A DNA stretch of 64,000 bases, taken from Oscillospiraceae bacterium (lineage in GTDB: Bacteria > Bacillota > Clostridia > Oscillospirales > Ruminococcaceae). The notes below the pieces were generated by a model. It ran no database searches. It worked only from the letters and a program-made list of their open reading frames with translations, and was not told the DNA's origin. Shown piece after piece: positions 31,320 through 40,120 of the stretch; positions within the stretch are counted from its first letter, which is position 1; each line of letters opens with the position of its first letter. The stretch is from assembly GCA_009778115.1 (NCBI GenBank), contig WRKL01000003.1, positions 1-64,000 of the forward strand. Direction: 5' to 3'. The position numbers were made by a program, and so were the translations under genes.

Positions 31320-32483
31320 ATGAATCTCATTTTATTATTCGGCGGAATTTTGATTGTCAGTGTTTTGTCTTGTAAAATAACCAATAAAACCGGATTACCT
31401 GTGCTGGTAGGTTTTATTTTAATAGGAGCGTTCATAGGAAGAAAGTTCGACTTTTTAGATGTGGCTAACGCGGAGCGTATATGTAATTACGCCCTCCTGT
31501 TTATTATATTCGCGGGCGGTTTTCAAACGGATTTTAAGCGTTCCAAACCTGTGTTGACCGTTTCCGCAACGCTCGCGACAGTAGGTGTGGTTTTGACGGC
31601 GGCGGCAGTGGCGGCTTTTGCTTACTTCGTTTTAAATATAGGACTTTATGCGGCCATATTGCTTGGTGCGGTAATGTCGCCTACGGATGCCGCTTCGGTT
31701 TTTTCTGTACTCAGTTCTAAAAAACTAAACCTAAAAAACAATCTCGGCCAGGTATTAGAAATGGAAAGCGGTTCTAACGATCCCCTCGCATATATGCTGA
31801 CGATTGTGTTTTTAGCCATTGCTACGGGCGAATCCGTAAATGTGCCGCTTTTATTGGTTATGCAAATTTTGATAGGCGCATCCATAGGCTTTGCCGCCGG
31901 GATGTTGGGGCGGCGCATGATAAACAAGCTGAATCTGGAAATAGACGGGATTTATTCTGTGTTAATATGCGGAATCGCTATGTTTATATACGGCTTGACG
32001 GGCTTGCTGCATGGCAACGGTTTTCTGGCGGTTTATATCGGCGGGATTGTGTTAGGCAGCGGTAAAATAGTACATAAAACATTTCTTTCAAAAACCTGCG
32101 GCTCTGTTTCCATGCTGATGCAAATAGTGCTGTTCATTGTGTTGGGTATACTTTGGATACCCTCGTCTTTTGTTTCGGTGTTGATTTCCGGTTTGCTGTT
32201 TGCCGTGTTCTTAATTTTTATCATAAGACCCTCCGTTGTTTTTTTATTAATGAAACCGTTCGGATATAAGCTGAAGGAAATTTCGCTCGTATCATGGGCA
32301 GGGTTCAGGGGTGCTTCTTCAATTGTTTTTTCCACATATTTACTGGCGGCAAAACTGGCCTATGCAGAATACATATTCAGTGTTGTGTTTTTTGTATGTT
32401 TGCTGTCGGTTATTTTGCAGGGATCATTTCTTGCGCCGCTCGCGAAACGGCTTGGTCTTACCGATGATTCAATCTGCGAATAA
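31320..32483 (+). CDS. CPA-type cation:proton antiporter (NhaP-like)
   Basis: 387 residues, about 12 membrane helices, AGGGGGA before the ATG. Family features: the N-terminal GLPVLVGFILIGAFIG and the ion-binding region (MSPTDAASVFSVL, then MESGSNDPLAYML, where the Asn-Asp pair of the CPA fold is seen), and WAGFRGASSIVFSTYLL near the end. It resembles the K+/H+ or Na+/H+ antiporters of the NhaP2/CvrA type but lacks the C-terminal TrkA_C regulatory domain. Exchanges Na+ or K+ for protons at the cytoplasmic membrane. Confidence 0.9.
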   Translation: MNLILLFGGILIVSVLSCKITNKTGLPVLVGFILIGAFIGRKFDFLDVANAERICNYALLFIIFAGGFQTDFKRSKPVLTVSATLATVGVVLTAAAVAAFAYFVLNIGLYAAILLGAVMSPTDAASVFSVLSSKKLNLKNNLGQVLEMESGSNDPLAYMLTIVFLAIATGESVNVPLLLVMQILIGASIGFAAGMLGRRMINKLNLEIDGIYSVLICGIAMFIYGLTGLLHGNGFLAVYIGGIVLGSGKIVHKTFLSKTCGSVSMLMQIVLFIVLGILWIPSSFVSVLISGLLFAVFLIFIIRPSVVFLLMKPFGYKLKEISLVSWAGFRGASSIVFSTYLLAAKLAYAEYIFSVVFFVCLLSVILQGSFLAPLAKRLGLTDDSICE

Positions 32484-32539
32484 AAAAATCAGAGAAGTTC
32501 ACAAAACATTTTCACGATAAATTTGGACACAATAAAAAT

Positions 32540-32887
32540 ATGACGGTTTATTATTGTTTGCTGGGACTTACTGCAGGGATCCTCAACGGTTTTTTCGGTG
32601 CCGGCGGCGGGTTAATAACGGTTCCGTTATTAAGGAGGACGGGGTTGGAGGCGAAAAAATGTCACGCTACATCAATCGCCGTTATCCTGTCCCTTTGCGT
32701 ATTGAGCGGTCTTGCATACTTCAAAGCAGGGAACCTTGATTTGCTTTCAGCGGTTTCATATCTTCCGGGCGGTATGGCAGGCGCGGTTTTAGGCGCGGTA
32801 TTATTGAAAAAAATCGACAACAGTATTTTGCGCCGGATTTTCGGGCTTGTATTGGTGTTTTCTGCCGTGAGGATATTTTTACCCTAA
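32540..32887 (+). CDS. Half-size TSUP (TauE/SafE) permease, first half
   Basis: 115 residues with about four membrane helices. GILNGFFGAGGGLITVPLL is the glycine-rich signature of the sulfite exporter TauE/SafE family (DUF81), and KKCHATSIAVI follows as usual. Full-length members are about 250 residues with two such halves; here the halves are separate genes. It is probably joined with the protein at 32965 as a heterodimer. The ribosome binding site is not clear. Confidence 0.85.
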   Translation: MTVYYCLLGLTAGILNGFFGAGGGLITVPLLRRTGLEAKKCHATSIAVILSLCVLSGLAYFKAGNLDLLSAVSYLPGGMAGAVLGAVLLKKIDNSILRRIFGLVLVFSAVRIFLP

Positions 32888-32920
32888 AAATATTCGGAAA
32901 AAACCAAGCCGGCGAATATT

Positions 32921-32964
32921 TCATTTGTGTTCATACATCACATTTTAATTCCCGAGGAGATATA
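32921..32964. repeat. Family A element, partial copy providing a ribosome binding site
   Basis: The left third of the family A element in reverse orientation (TGTTCATACATCACATTTT, then CCGAGGAGATATA). Its end is directly followed by ATG of the second half-TSUP gene, with GAGGAG seven bases before that ATG. The other end of the element is missing. Confidence 0.75.
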
Positions 32965-33339
32965 ATGACGATATATGATTTTTTAGTTTCGCTGTTATCC
33001 GGGACAGCCGCGTCCATGGGGATTGGCGGCGGTTTTATACTTCTGCTGTATCTTACTGTTATAAAAGGAATACCGCAATTCCCGGCGCAAGGCGTTAACT
33101 TGTTGTTTTTTATACCGATTGCTGTTTTGTCTTTGATATTTCATGTCAAAAACAAACTTGTCGTAACAAAACCCTTGCTTCCGGCGTTGCTGTGCGGCGC
33201 GGCGGGTGTAGGCATAGGTGTTTTTTTATTGAGATTTGTTCCGGAGCAAACGGTGTCCCGGTTGTTTGGGGTGCTGGTAATGTTTGTCGGCGTGAACGAA
33301 CTTTTTCATAAGAGTAAAAACGAAAACAAATGCTCTTAA
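32965..33339 (+). CDS. Half-size TSUP (TauE/SafE) permease, second half
   Basis: 124 residues, about four membrane helices; SGTAASMGIGGGFILLLYLT is the family's glycine-rich signature, followed by QFPAQGVNLLFFIPIAV. It complements the half-size protein encoded 78 bases upstream. Its start codon and Shine-Dalgarno sequence adjoin the end of a family A element remnant. Predicted export of sulfite, sulfonate or another organic acid anion; the substrate is not determinable. Confidence 0.85.
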   Translation: MTIYDFLVSLLSGTAASMGIGGGFILLLYLTVIKGIPQFPAQGVNLLFFIPIAVLSLIFHVKNKLVVTKPLLPALLCGAAGVGIGVFLLRFVPEQTVSRLFGVLVMFVGVNELFHKSKNENKCS

Positions 33340-33512
33340 CCGCTGACAACATCTTCTTCAAATCACGATTATATAATTATGATTTGTATTTATTTATGAT
33401 GTATAAATTATGATTTGTCAAGTCGTGATTTGTAAAAAGTTCAATTCGTACATTTGCAATTATTTTTATTATTGCCGCTATTGCCGCTGCTTTTGCTGCC
33501 GCCTTGTTATAA

Positions 33513-33585
33513 TAGACCTCCTCGGAAATTAAAACGTGATGTATGAACGCGTCATACGCTGCGCAATGATTTTCGAGGAGGTCTA
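33513..33585. mobile_element. Family A inverted-repeat element, short copy (73 bp)
   Basis: TAGACCTCCTCGG at the left, CGAGGAGGTCTA at the right; the middle is the minimal form of the family. It lies six bases from the 3' end of the XRE-regulator gene. It is the cleanest short copy and defines both ends. Confidence 0.9.
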
Positions 33586-33591
33586 ATGTTT

Positions 33592-33921
33592 TTAATAATT
33601 TTCTTTTATCAGCAGGGCGATAAACTCCAGCACAAGTTGTTTTTGCTTATCCGTACATAACAAAGACTTTTGGGCAATATCAGCCACCGGGGCATCATCC
33701 ATACTCTTAACGATGCCGAGCAAAAAATAATCCGGTGTGACCTTTAATGCTTCGCTCAACTTCAAAATGGTTTCCACGGTGGGGACAGAACGGTTATTTT
33801 CAAGATTGGATAGTTGATTAATGCTGATATTAGTTAAATTTGTAACGGCTTCTTGCGTAAAACGCAGTTCCTTCCGCCTTGCAGCGATCCTATCGCCGAT
33901 TTCATGGTATCGGATTTTCAA
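33592..33921 (-). CDS. XRE-family helix-turn-helix regulator
   Basis: 109 residues from a TTG at 33921, which has GAGGTGA six bases upstream; a start at 33960 is in frame but unsupported. The Cro/C1-type helix-turn-helix is IGDRIAARRKELRFTQEAVT, NISINQLSNLENNRSVPTVE, TILKLSEALKVTPDYFL. A short C-terminal helix region may dimerise. It is divergent from the leucine-rich-repeat surface protein, so it may control that gene. Confidence 0.9.
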   Translation of the reverse strand: MKIRYHEIGDRIAARRKELRFTQEAVTNLTNISINQLSNLENNRSVPTVETILKLSEALKVTPDYFLLGIVKSMDDAPVADIAQKSLLCTDKQKQLVLEFIALLIKENY

Positions 33922-33995
33922 TGCAATCACCTCACACCAAATAGAGTACAGGAAATACAAACAGATTATAATTCAATGCGTTTGGAAAAATCCTA

Positions 33996-34024
33996 TTGCA
34001 TTTTGAATTTAGATGTGATATGAT
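33996..34024 (+). promoter_or_regulatory. Promoter of the leucine-rich-repeat protein gene
   Basis: TTGCAT at 33996-34001, 17-base spacer, TATGAT at 34019-34024, then GGAGG before the ATG at 34053. Confidence 0.6.
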
Positions 34025-34052
34025 AGGTGAAAATTAATTAGGAGGCTTTAAA

Positions 34053-36641
34053 ATGGAAAGGAATATTCAAAAAAAGAAAAGATTCGGGGCAGTAGTCCTG
34101 GCGTTGATAATGGTGCTGTCATTGATCCCGGCAGCAACGTTGAACGCATCGGCAATCCGGTCAGGTGATTGGGAGTACGTCGTTGACGGTGCTTCTGCAA
34201 GAATTACCGATTATTACGGCAATGCCGAAAATGTCAGCATCCCATCAACGCTTGACAGCTTTCCGGTTACAAGTATCGGCACAGGAGTTTTTGAGGGCAA
34301 AACCATTGTAACGGTAACAATTCCCAGTAGCATCACAAGCATTGGTAATGAAGCATTCCGCGACTGTGCGGGGTTGACTTCGGTTACAATTCCCAGCAGC
34401 GTTATAAGCATAGGGCATAGTGCATTTCGAGGTTGTGCATGGCTTACATCAATCACAATCCCAAACAGCGTTACAAGTATTGGTGAATACGCATTTTCCG
34501 GTTGCATATGGCTTACATCAGTTGTAATTCCCGACAGCGTAACAAGTTTAGGTCAATATGCCTTTTCCGATTGTACATGGCTTGAATCGGCCACACTCAG
34601 CAAAGGGTTGACAAGAATAGCCATCGGCACATTCCAAAATTGCACAGCACTTACCTCGATTACAATACCGCCACGGGTTACAAGCATAGAAGGAGGAGGT
34701 TCCTACACCAGCCAGCGAGGTGCATTTAGTGGCTGCACATCGCTTGCAACTGTCACATTCATGTCGGCGAGGCCCCCTACAAGTGTTACTAATAGTAACA
34801 CTAACCAAAATAATAGTTTCTACAATTGCCCTGTTACAAAAGTCAATGTTCCTACAGGCTCAAGGACATTTTACGCCACGACTGATGTAATCGGAAAAAC
34901 CGGGTATCAAATTGAAGAAATCGCTATGGAACAACCGGGGACAATCAATGTCAATACAGGGGACGGCGGTTCGTCTGCGGGGGGCGGCGATTATTATGTT
35001 GGCGAAAATGTCACTGTTTCTGTAGAGCTAAATCCGGGATATACCTTCGATGGCTGGTATATTGGGAACCAAAGAGTTTCGATAAATGTGATATACACTT
35101 TTGTCGTGACGAACGATATGGTTAATAACGGTCTGAACTTGGAAGCACGTTTTACGATTGAAAGGTATACCATTACCGCAACAGCGGGAACAGGCGGTAC
35201 GGCCACTGGCGGCAATACCTACAACCACGGCGCAAATGTCACCCTGACTGCCACACCGGGTAGCGGAAATACCTTCGATGGTTGGTATGAAGGTGAAGCG
35301 CGGGTTAGCACGGAAGCAATTTATAGTTTTACCGCAACAGCTAACCGGATATTACAAGCGCGGTTTAAGATACCAATAACCCTATCACTCAATACATCTG
35401 CAAGCGTGACTATAACCTCCGGCGGAAGGATGGAAGTTAGGTTTACTGCTCCCTCAACAGGGGCGTATAACTTTGAATCGTCAAACAATAGTTCGTTAGA
35501 CCCCACTGCATATACTGCGCTAACCGGGGGTAACATCATTGACGATGATGGTGGAGATGGCAATAATTATTTGTTCCAACGCACATTATCTGCTGGGGAA
35601 ACATTCACTTTCTATTCCGGCGTTTATAATAATAACAACGTAAACGGCACTTACATTTTGACAGTTACACAAGCAATCAATCCACCGAGTGCACCACAAA
35701 ATTTCACAGCCACACCTGGTAATAGACAAGTTATGCTCTCATGGACAGCCCCGACAAGTAATGGTGGCGGCACAATCATAAGGTACCAAGTTTCAAATAA
35801 TAACGGCAATTCATGGGTAACGGCTTCAAGCAACACAAGCCACACATTTACCGGTTTAACAAACGGCTTAAGCTATAATTTTAGGGTTCGTGCTGTCAAC
35901 AGTGCTGGGAACGGTGCGTCAGTATCAAGATCGGCTACCCCACAAGCTCCACCAGTCACCCGCTATACAATAACCGCCATAGCACAAACAGGCGGTATCG
36001 TCAGAGGAGGAGGTATATACAGCTCCGGCGCAGCAGTTACTCTGACTGCTACAGCCATTACAGGCTACACTTTTAATGGTTGGTATGAGGGTAATACAAG
36101 GGTCAGCACAAGTACAACTTACAGATTGTTCGCAACAACCGGACGAGCATTTCAAGCGCGGTTCGTCTTGACAACATATACTGTAACATTCAAGAACGGT
36201 AACACTAATTTGAAAAATCAGACTAATATAAAATATGGTGCGGTTGCCGTCGCCCCGCCTAACCCAAAGAGAAAAGGTTTTATTTTTACCGGGTGGGATA
36301 AAAAATTCAACAAAATCACCAAGAATCTAACCGTCAATGCGAGATTCGAACGTAACCCTGCAAGTCCTACAAAGATGAAAGCGACACGTTTCAAGCGTAA
36401 AGCTAAAGTAAGCTGGAAGAAGCAGAACGGCGTAACGGTAGAGATCCAACAGAGGATCGGAGCTAGGGGCAAGTGGACGAGAACCGGAACGACCAAGAAA
36501 GCCGGAGCAAACAGCTTCACGACCAAAAACCTCAGAAAGGGCAGAAGATACCAATTCAGAGCCCGCGCGATCAAACGCATCGCAGGCAGAGTTGTGAGAA
36601 GCGCATGGACCGGAGCATCCAATGAACTTTTAATTAAATAG
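34053..36641 (+). CDS. BspA-like leucine-rich-repeat surface protein
   Basis: 862 residues. Signal peptide 1-34 (LALIMVLSLIPAATLNASA). LRR_5/BspA repeats from about 60 to 235, with the recurring 23-residue unit (VTIPSSVTSIGxxAFxGCxx). Then repeated 70-residue beta units with GWYxGxxRVS at about 290-365, 366-440 and 645-710 (InlB B-repeat/Listeria-Bacteroides type), a fibronectin type III domain at about 548-640 (PSAPQNFTATPGNRQVMLSW), another B-repeat-like unit and a basic Lys-rich C-terminal domain (765-862). No LPXTG anchor. Probably a secreted adhesin attached to the wall by the basic end. Confidence 0.88.
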   Translation: MERNIQKKKRFGAVVLALIMVLSLIPAATLNASAIRSGDWEYVVDGASARITDYYGNAENVSIPSTLDSFPVTSIGTGVFEGKTIVTVTIPSSITSIGNEAFRDCAGLTSVTIPSSVISIGHSAFRGCAWLTSITIPNSVTSIGEYAFSGCIWLTSVVIPDSVTSLGQYAFSDCTWLESATLSKGLTRIAIGTFQNCTALTSITIPPRVTSIEGGGSYTSQRGAFSGCTSLATVTFMSARPPTSVTNSNTNQNNSFYNCPVTKVNVPTGSRTFYATTDVIGKTGYQIEEIAMEQPGTINVNTGDGGSSAGGGDYYVGENVTVSVELNPGYTFDGWYIGNQRVSINVIYTFVVTNDMVNNGLNLEARFTIERYTITATAGTGGTATGGNTYNHGANVTLTATPGSGNTFDGWYEGEARVSTEAIYSFTATANRILQARFKIPITLSLNTSASVTITSGGRMEVRFTAPSTGAYNFESSNNSSLDPTAYTALTGGNIIDDDGGDGNNYLFQRTLSAGETFTFYSGVYNNNNVNGTYILTVTQAINPPSAPQNFTATPGNRQVMLSWTAPTSNGGGTIIRYQVSNNNGNSWVTASSNTSHTFTGLTNGLSYNFRVRAVNSAGNGASVSRSATPQAPPVTRYTITAIAQTGGIVRGGGIYSSGAAVTLTATAITGYTFNGWYEGNTRVSTSTTYRLFATTGRAFQARFVLTTYTVTFKNGNTNLKNQTNIKYGAVAVAPPNPKRKGFIFTGWDKKFNKITKNLTVNARFERNPASPTKMKATRFKRKAKVSWKKQNGVTVEIQQRIGARGKWTRTGTTKKAGANSFTTKNLRKGRRYQFRARAIKRIAGRVVRSAWTGASNELLIK

Positions 36642-36810
36642 ATTAAAAACGATATACCACAAAACGATATCCTTCTGGCGAACGACACAAGATAAAATAT
36701 GAAATATATGACAAACAGAAAAACGGAAAAGAGAAAATCAGGTCGTTGAAAAGAGCCATTTGAATATTAAAAATGAAACCGTTTGCTGTCCGTATTTGTC
36801 AAATAAAATC

Positions 36811-36856
36811 AAAACCCCATCTATTGACAATTATAATTTTCAATAGATGGGGTTTT
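36811..36856. terminator. Bidirectional intrinsic terminator
   Basis: A perfect 16-bp stem AAAACCCCATCTATTG / CAATAGATGGGGTTTT with a 14-base loop, 170 bases beyond the surface-protein gene. The intervening sequence from 36642 shows nothing else. Confidence 0.85.
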
Positions 36857-36981
36857 GTTCTGCTCGGGTATTACCATAAAATGTCTTTGGGGATAATTCG
36901 AAATCCGTCTCAATTTCGCTTTGCATTTCGGCAAATTCTTTTGCTATATGTTTTTATTACTCACTTATTGCACAGGTGATC

Positions 36982-37024
36982 TCAAAAAAATGTAAAAAAC
37001 GCAGATCAAAAAAATGTAAAAAAC
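36982..37024 (+). repeat. 19-bp direct repeat before the DHH gene
   Basis: TCAAAAAAATGTAAAAAAC at 36982-37000 and again at 37006-37024, five bases apart. It lies about 100 bases before the DHH-family gene and could be a protein-binding pair; otherwise this 480-base gap holds only the terminator at 36811. Confidence 0.6.
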
Positions 37025-37125
37025 TCAAAAAACGTTGACTTTTTTATGGTTGTATGTTAGTCTTTAATGAGTGCCAATATGGAAGATTTTTGAAAAATAT
37101 TATAAGATTAACAAGGGGTGTTTGT

Positions 37126-38028
37126 ATGAATTTATTGACAAGATCGGACTTTGACGGACTGGCTTGCGGGGCTATACTCAAGGAAGTAGGAGTTATAGAT
37201 TCCTGGAAATTTGTGCATCCGAAAGATTTGCAAGACGGCGTTGTAGAGGTTACATCAAATGATGTACTCGCAAATGTTCCTTATGTTGAGGGATGCGGAA
37301 TGTGGTTTGATCATCATAAAAGCGAAGCGGAACGTCTTGGAGAGATAAAGTTCACAGGCTCGGTGCGTTATCTGGATAGTGCGGCTCATGTAATTTATGA
37401 TTATTATAAAGATAAGCACGACCTTTCCAAATTCGAGGAACTAATCGGTGCGGTAGATAAAATTGATGCGGGAAAACTTTCGGTAAGCGAAATACTTAAT
37501 CCGGAAAGCTGGGTTCTGCTCGGGTTTATTATGGATCCGCGTACCGGGCTCGGGCGTTTCAGGAACCTAAAGATCAGCAATTACCAGCTTATGGAAGAAT
37601 TGATGGAATGCTGCAGATCTCAAACTATTGATGAAATATTGAATAACCCGAACGTACAGGAAAGAATTGATTTATACAAAGAACAAACCGGTTTGTTCAT
37701 CCGAATGGTAAAAAAACATACCGTTGCCAAGGGTTCCGTTATAGTGACGGATCTGCGCGGTGTAGAAACTATATATTCCGGGAACCGGTTTATAATTTAC
37801 AGCCTGTTCCCCGACCAAAATATTTCGGTTTGGATCGTGGACGGCAGAAACAAACAAAACTGTTCGATAGCGGTCGGGCACAGCATACTCAATCGCACTT
37901 CGGCTGCCAATGTCGGCTCGATCCTTTTATCTTACGGCGGCGGCGGGCACAAACAAGTCGGAACGTGTCAGATTCCTTATGAAGACAGTGACCGCGTAAT
38001 AAACGAGCTTGTGGATAAGTTGCAATAA
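37126..38028 (+). CDS. DHH-family phosphoesterase
   Basis: 300 residues from the ATG at 37126, with AAGGGG nine bases upstream; an in-frame start at 37054 lacks a ribosome binding site. N-terminal DHH domain with metal-binding Asp in RSDFDGLACGA and WFDHHKSE, and C-terminal DHHA1 domain with YGGGGHKQVGTCQIP. Family members hydrolyse oligonucleotides, cyclic dinucleotides (GdpP/NrnA-like) or polyphosphate; the short single-gene form without PAS/GGDEF domains speaks against a GdpP. Substrate unresolved. Confidence 0.85.
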   Translation: MNLLTRSDFDGLACGAILKEVGVIDSWKFVHPKDLQDGVVEVTSNDVLANVPYVEGCGMWFDHHKSEAERLGEIKFTGSVRYLDSAAHVIYDYYKDKHDLSKFEELIGAVDKIDAGKLSVSEILNPESWVLLGFIMDPRTGLGRFRNLKISNYQLMEELMECCRSQTIDEILNNPNVQERIDLYKEQTGLFIRMVKKHTVAKGSVIVTDLRGVETIYSGNRFIIYSLFPDQNISVWIVDGRNKQNCSIAVGHSILNRTSAANVGSILLSYGGGGHKQVGTCQIPYEDSDRVINELVDKLQ

Positions 38029-38081
38029 TGACGGAATAATGGCAATATAAATCTTGTCTTTTATAAATAAGTCGGGAATAT

Positions 38082-38114
38082 GGGATTACAGGGTTGCAGG
38101 GTTGCAGGGTTACA
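38082..38114 (+). repeat. Short tandem GGGTTGCA units
   Basis: Four head-to-tail units (GGGATTACA, GGGTTGCA twice, GGGTTACA) between the DHH gene and the family A element. Probably replication-slippage debris. Confidence 0.55.
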
Positions 38115-38154
38115 AGAGATACCCGGATTTAATTATATTCCGGTTTGGAGTATT

Positions 38155-38229
38155 TAGACCTCCTCGAAAACCACTTCGCGACGTACGACCTGTGTTCATG
38201 CATCACGTTTTAATTTTCGAGGAGGTCTT
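38155..38229. mobile_element. Family A inverted-repeat element (75 bp, reverse orientation)
   Basis: Left end TAGACCTCCTCGAAAA, right end TTTTCGAGGAGGTCTT. The right end lies at the start of the transferase gene and gives it GGAGG. Confidence 0.88.
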
Positions 38230-38238
38230 TTGTATATT

Positions 38239-40095
38239 ATGATAAAAATGAAGGATAAGTCGGAGCAAAAAAAAATTTCCGCCAAACTTCTCAGTGTCCG
38301 GTGGGAACGGATATATTTGTACATGGAAATAAAGCTGGAACAGGCCGGGCAAGCCGATTCCGGTAAGCCTGAGTTTGAAAAAAAACCTTTAGACTTTTAT
38401 ATGCTCAATGCCCACCGCGTACCCGTGGTAAAACTTCAGGTTTCGGATATAAACGGCGATGTATATACCATGCGGCTGAATATCACAAATGACGGTGCAA
38501 ACCGTTGTGTCCCTCTGGGAACATATAATATAGCTGTTTGCCGGGACGAGGATTTTTACGCTTTTTGTGAAGTAGATATGGACAGGGTGGATCATCTTGA
38601 CCAAAGCTCCAAAAACTTTTTGTATTCAAGCAGGGCGCGGGTTTTCGTAGTAACATTTTTCGCTTACGACGATAACGACCGTGCGTTTTTCCAACTGCAC
38701 ATAACCGCGGCGGAAAGATGCAAAACAGACTTCAGGGAATTCCCCAAAATGTATAAAATAATCCTGAATTTTTTCAAAAGCATATTCAAGTATATTTTAA
38801 ATACCAAGCTTCATGTTAAACGATATTACAAATTCAAAAGAAGAAAGTACGACAAAAAGCCGCCCTTGAAAAAGACGGTACTTTTTATGACAGAACAAAC
38901 CGATACGTTAGGAGCAAACCTGACAGCGGTGATAGACCGTATGCGCGCCAGAGGAATGGACAGGGATTATCAAATCCTAACTTCGGCGAGAACGGCATCC
39001 TCAAACGGAAAATCTGTCGGAAGCTGGCTAAAACTTGCAAAAAAGGTGGCAAAAAGCGATATTGTGGTTCTGGACGACCATGTTTCTGCGTTCGATTGGA
39101 TGATTTTATCAAAGAAGACCAAGATCATACAGCTGTGGCACGCGGGCGCGGGATTTAAATCATCAGGCTACAGCAGATGGGGGCGTTTAGGGTGTCCGCC
39201 GCCCGCTTCCTGTCATCGGCAATATGCCTATGGTATAGCCGGTTCGAAGCATATCGCCCCGTTTTTTTCCGAAGTGTGGGGGATCAACGATGAGCAGACC
39301 TTACCCACCGGAATGCCCAGAATGGACAAGTTCCTCGATCCGGATTACCGCGCCGAAAAAACAGCCGAGCTTTGTGCGCAATTCCCGTTTGCCGAAGAAA
39401 AAGTCAAAGACGGTGGATTAAATGAACCCACAAAAGGTAAAAAAATCATTTTATTCGCACCCACATACAGGGGCAGGAACCGGAGAGAAGCGTATTACCC
39501 ATATAATCTAATCGACTTCGATATGTTGTATGAAACCTGCGGCGATAAATATGTCGTATTGTTTAAGGTTCATCCGTGGGTGGATGAAGGTGTACCCATT
39601 CCGGAAAAATACGCTGACAAGTTTATTGATGTAGGAAATTATCCGGACATCAACGACCTGTTTTATATTACGGATCTGCTGATAACCGATTATTCTTCGA
39701 ATATTTATGAATATTCTTTGATGTTAAAACCTATGCTTTTCTATGCATTCGACAAAACGGCGTATTCGTTTTCCAGAGGTTTCCATCGCGATTATGAAGA
39801 AGCCGCTCCGGGCAAGGTTTGTTATAATTTTAATGATTTGATAACCGCGATAAAAAACGAGGATTTCGATTTTGAAAAAGTGGACAATTATATCGCGCAT
39901 CATTTTGATAATATTGATTCCAAAGCATCGGACCGTGTGATAGATTGGCTGATCAAAGGGGATATACCCGAAAATTTACAAAAAGCGATAAAAGCAAAAG
40001 AAAGAGAGATTAAAAGATTAAACCAACTCGATTTTTCCTGCCTGATAGATGCAGAACTGGCGACGGCAATAAAAGAGGGTTTGATAAAACCATAA
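38239..40095 (+). CDS. TagF/TagB-like CDP-glycerol (or ribitol) phosphotransferase
   Basis: 618 residues. N-terminal 200 residues unassigned beta-rich, then the glycerophosphotransferase domain: WHAGAGFKSSGYSRWG, LPTGMPRMDKF, FAPTYRGRNRREAYY, KVHPWVDEG and ITDYSSNIYEYS, all as in poly(glycerol/ribitol phosphate) polymerases. Acts at the inner membrane face on a wall teichoic-acid-like polymer. The start is uncertain: ATG 38239 (13 bases from GGAGG of the mobile element) or TTG 38230 (4 bases). It is followed closely by a TarI/IspD-like gene. Confidence 0.9.
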   Translation: MIKMKDKSEQKKISAKLLSVRWERIYLYMEIKLEQAGQADSGKPEFEKKPLDFYMLNAHRVPVVKLQVSDINGDVYTMRLNITNDGANRCVPLGTYNIAVCRDEDFYAFCEVDMDRVDHLDQSSKNFLYSSRARVFVVTFFAYDDNDRAFFQLHITAAERCKTDFREFPKMYKIILNFFKSIFKYILNTKLHVKRYYKFKRRKYDKKPPLKKTVLFMTEQTDTLGANLTAVIDRMRARGMDRDYQILTSARTASSNGKSVGSWLKLAKKVAKSDIVVLDDHVSAFDWMILSKKTKIIQLWHAGAGFKSSGYSRWGRLGCPPPASCHRQYAYGIAGSKHIAPFFSEVWGINDEQTLPTGMPRMDKFLDPDYRAEKTAELCAQFPFAEEKVKDGGLNEPTKGKKIILFAPTYRGRNRREAYYPYNLIDFDMLYETCGDKYVVLFKVHPWVDEGVPIPEKYADKFIDVGNYPDINDLFYITDLLITDYSSNIYEYSLMLKPMLFYAFDKTAYSFSRGFHRDYEEAAPGKVCYNFNDLITAIKNEDFDFEKVDNYIAHHFDNIDSKASDRVIDWLIKGDIPENLQKAIKAKEREIKRLNQLDFSCLIDAELATAIKEGLIKP

Positions 40096-40120
40096 TTTTA
40101 CTACAGGGGGGATATAAACC

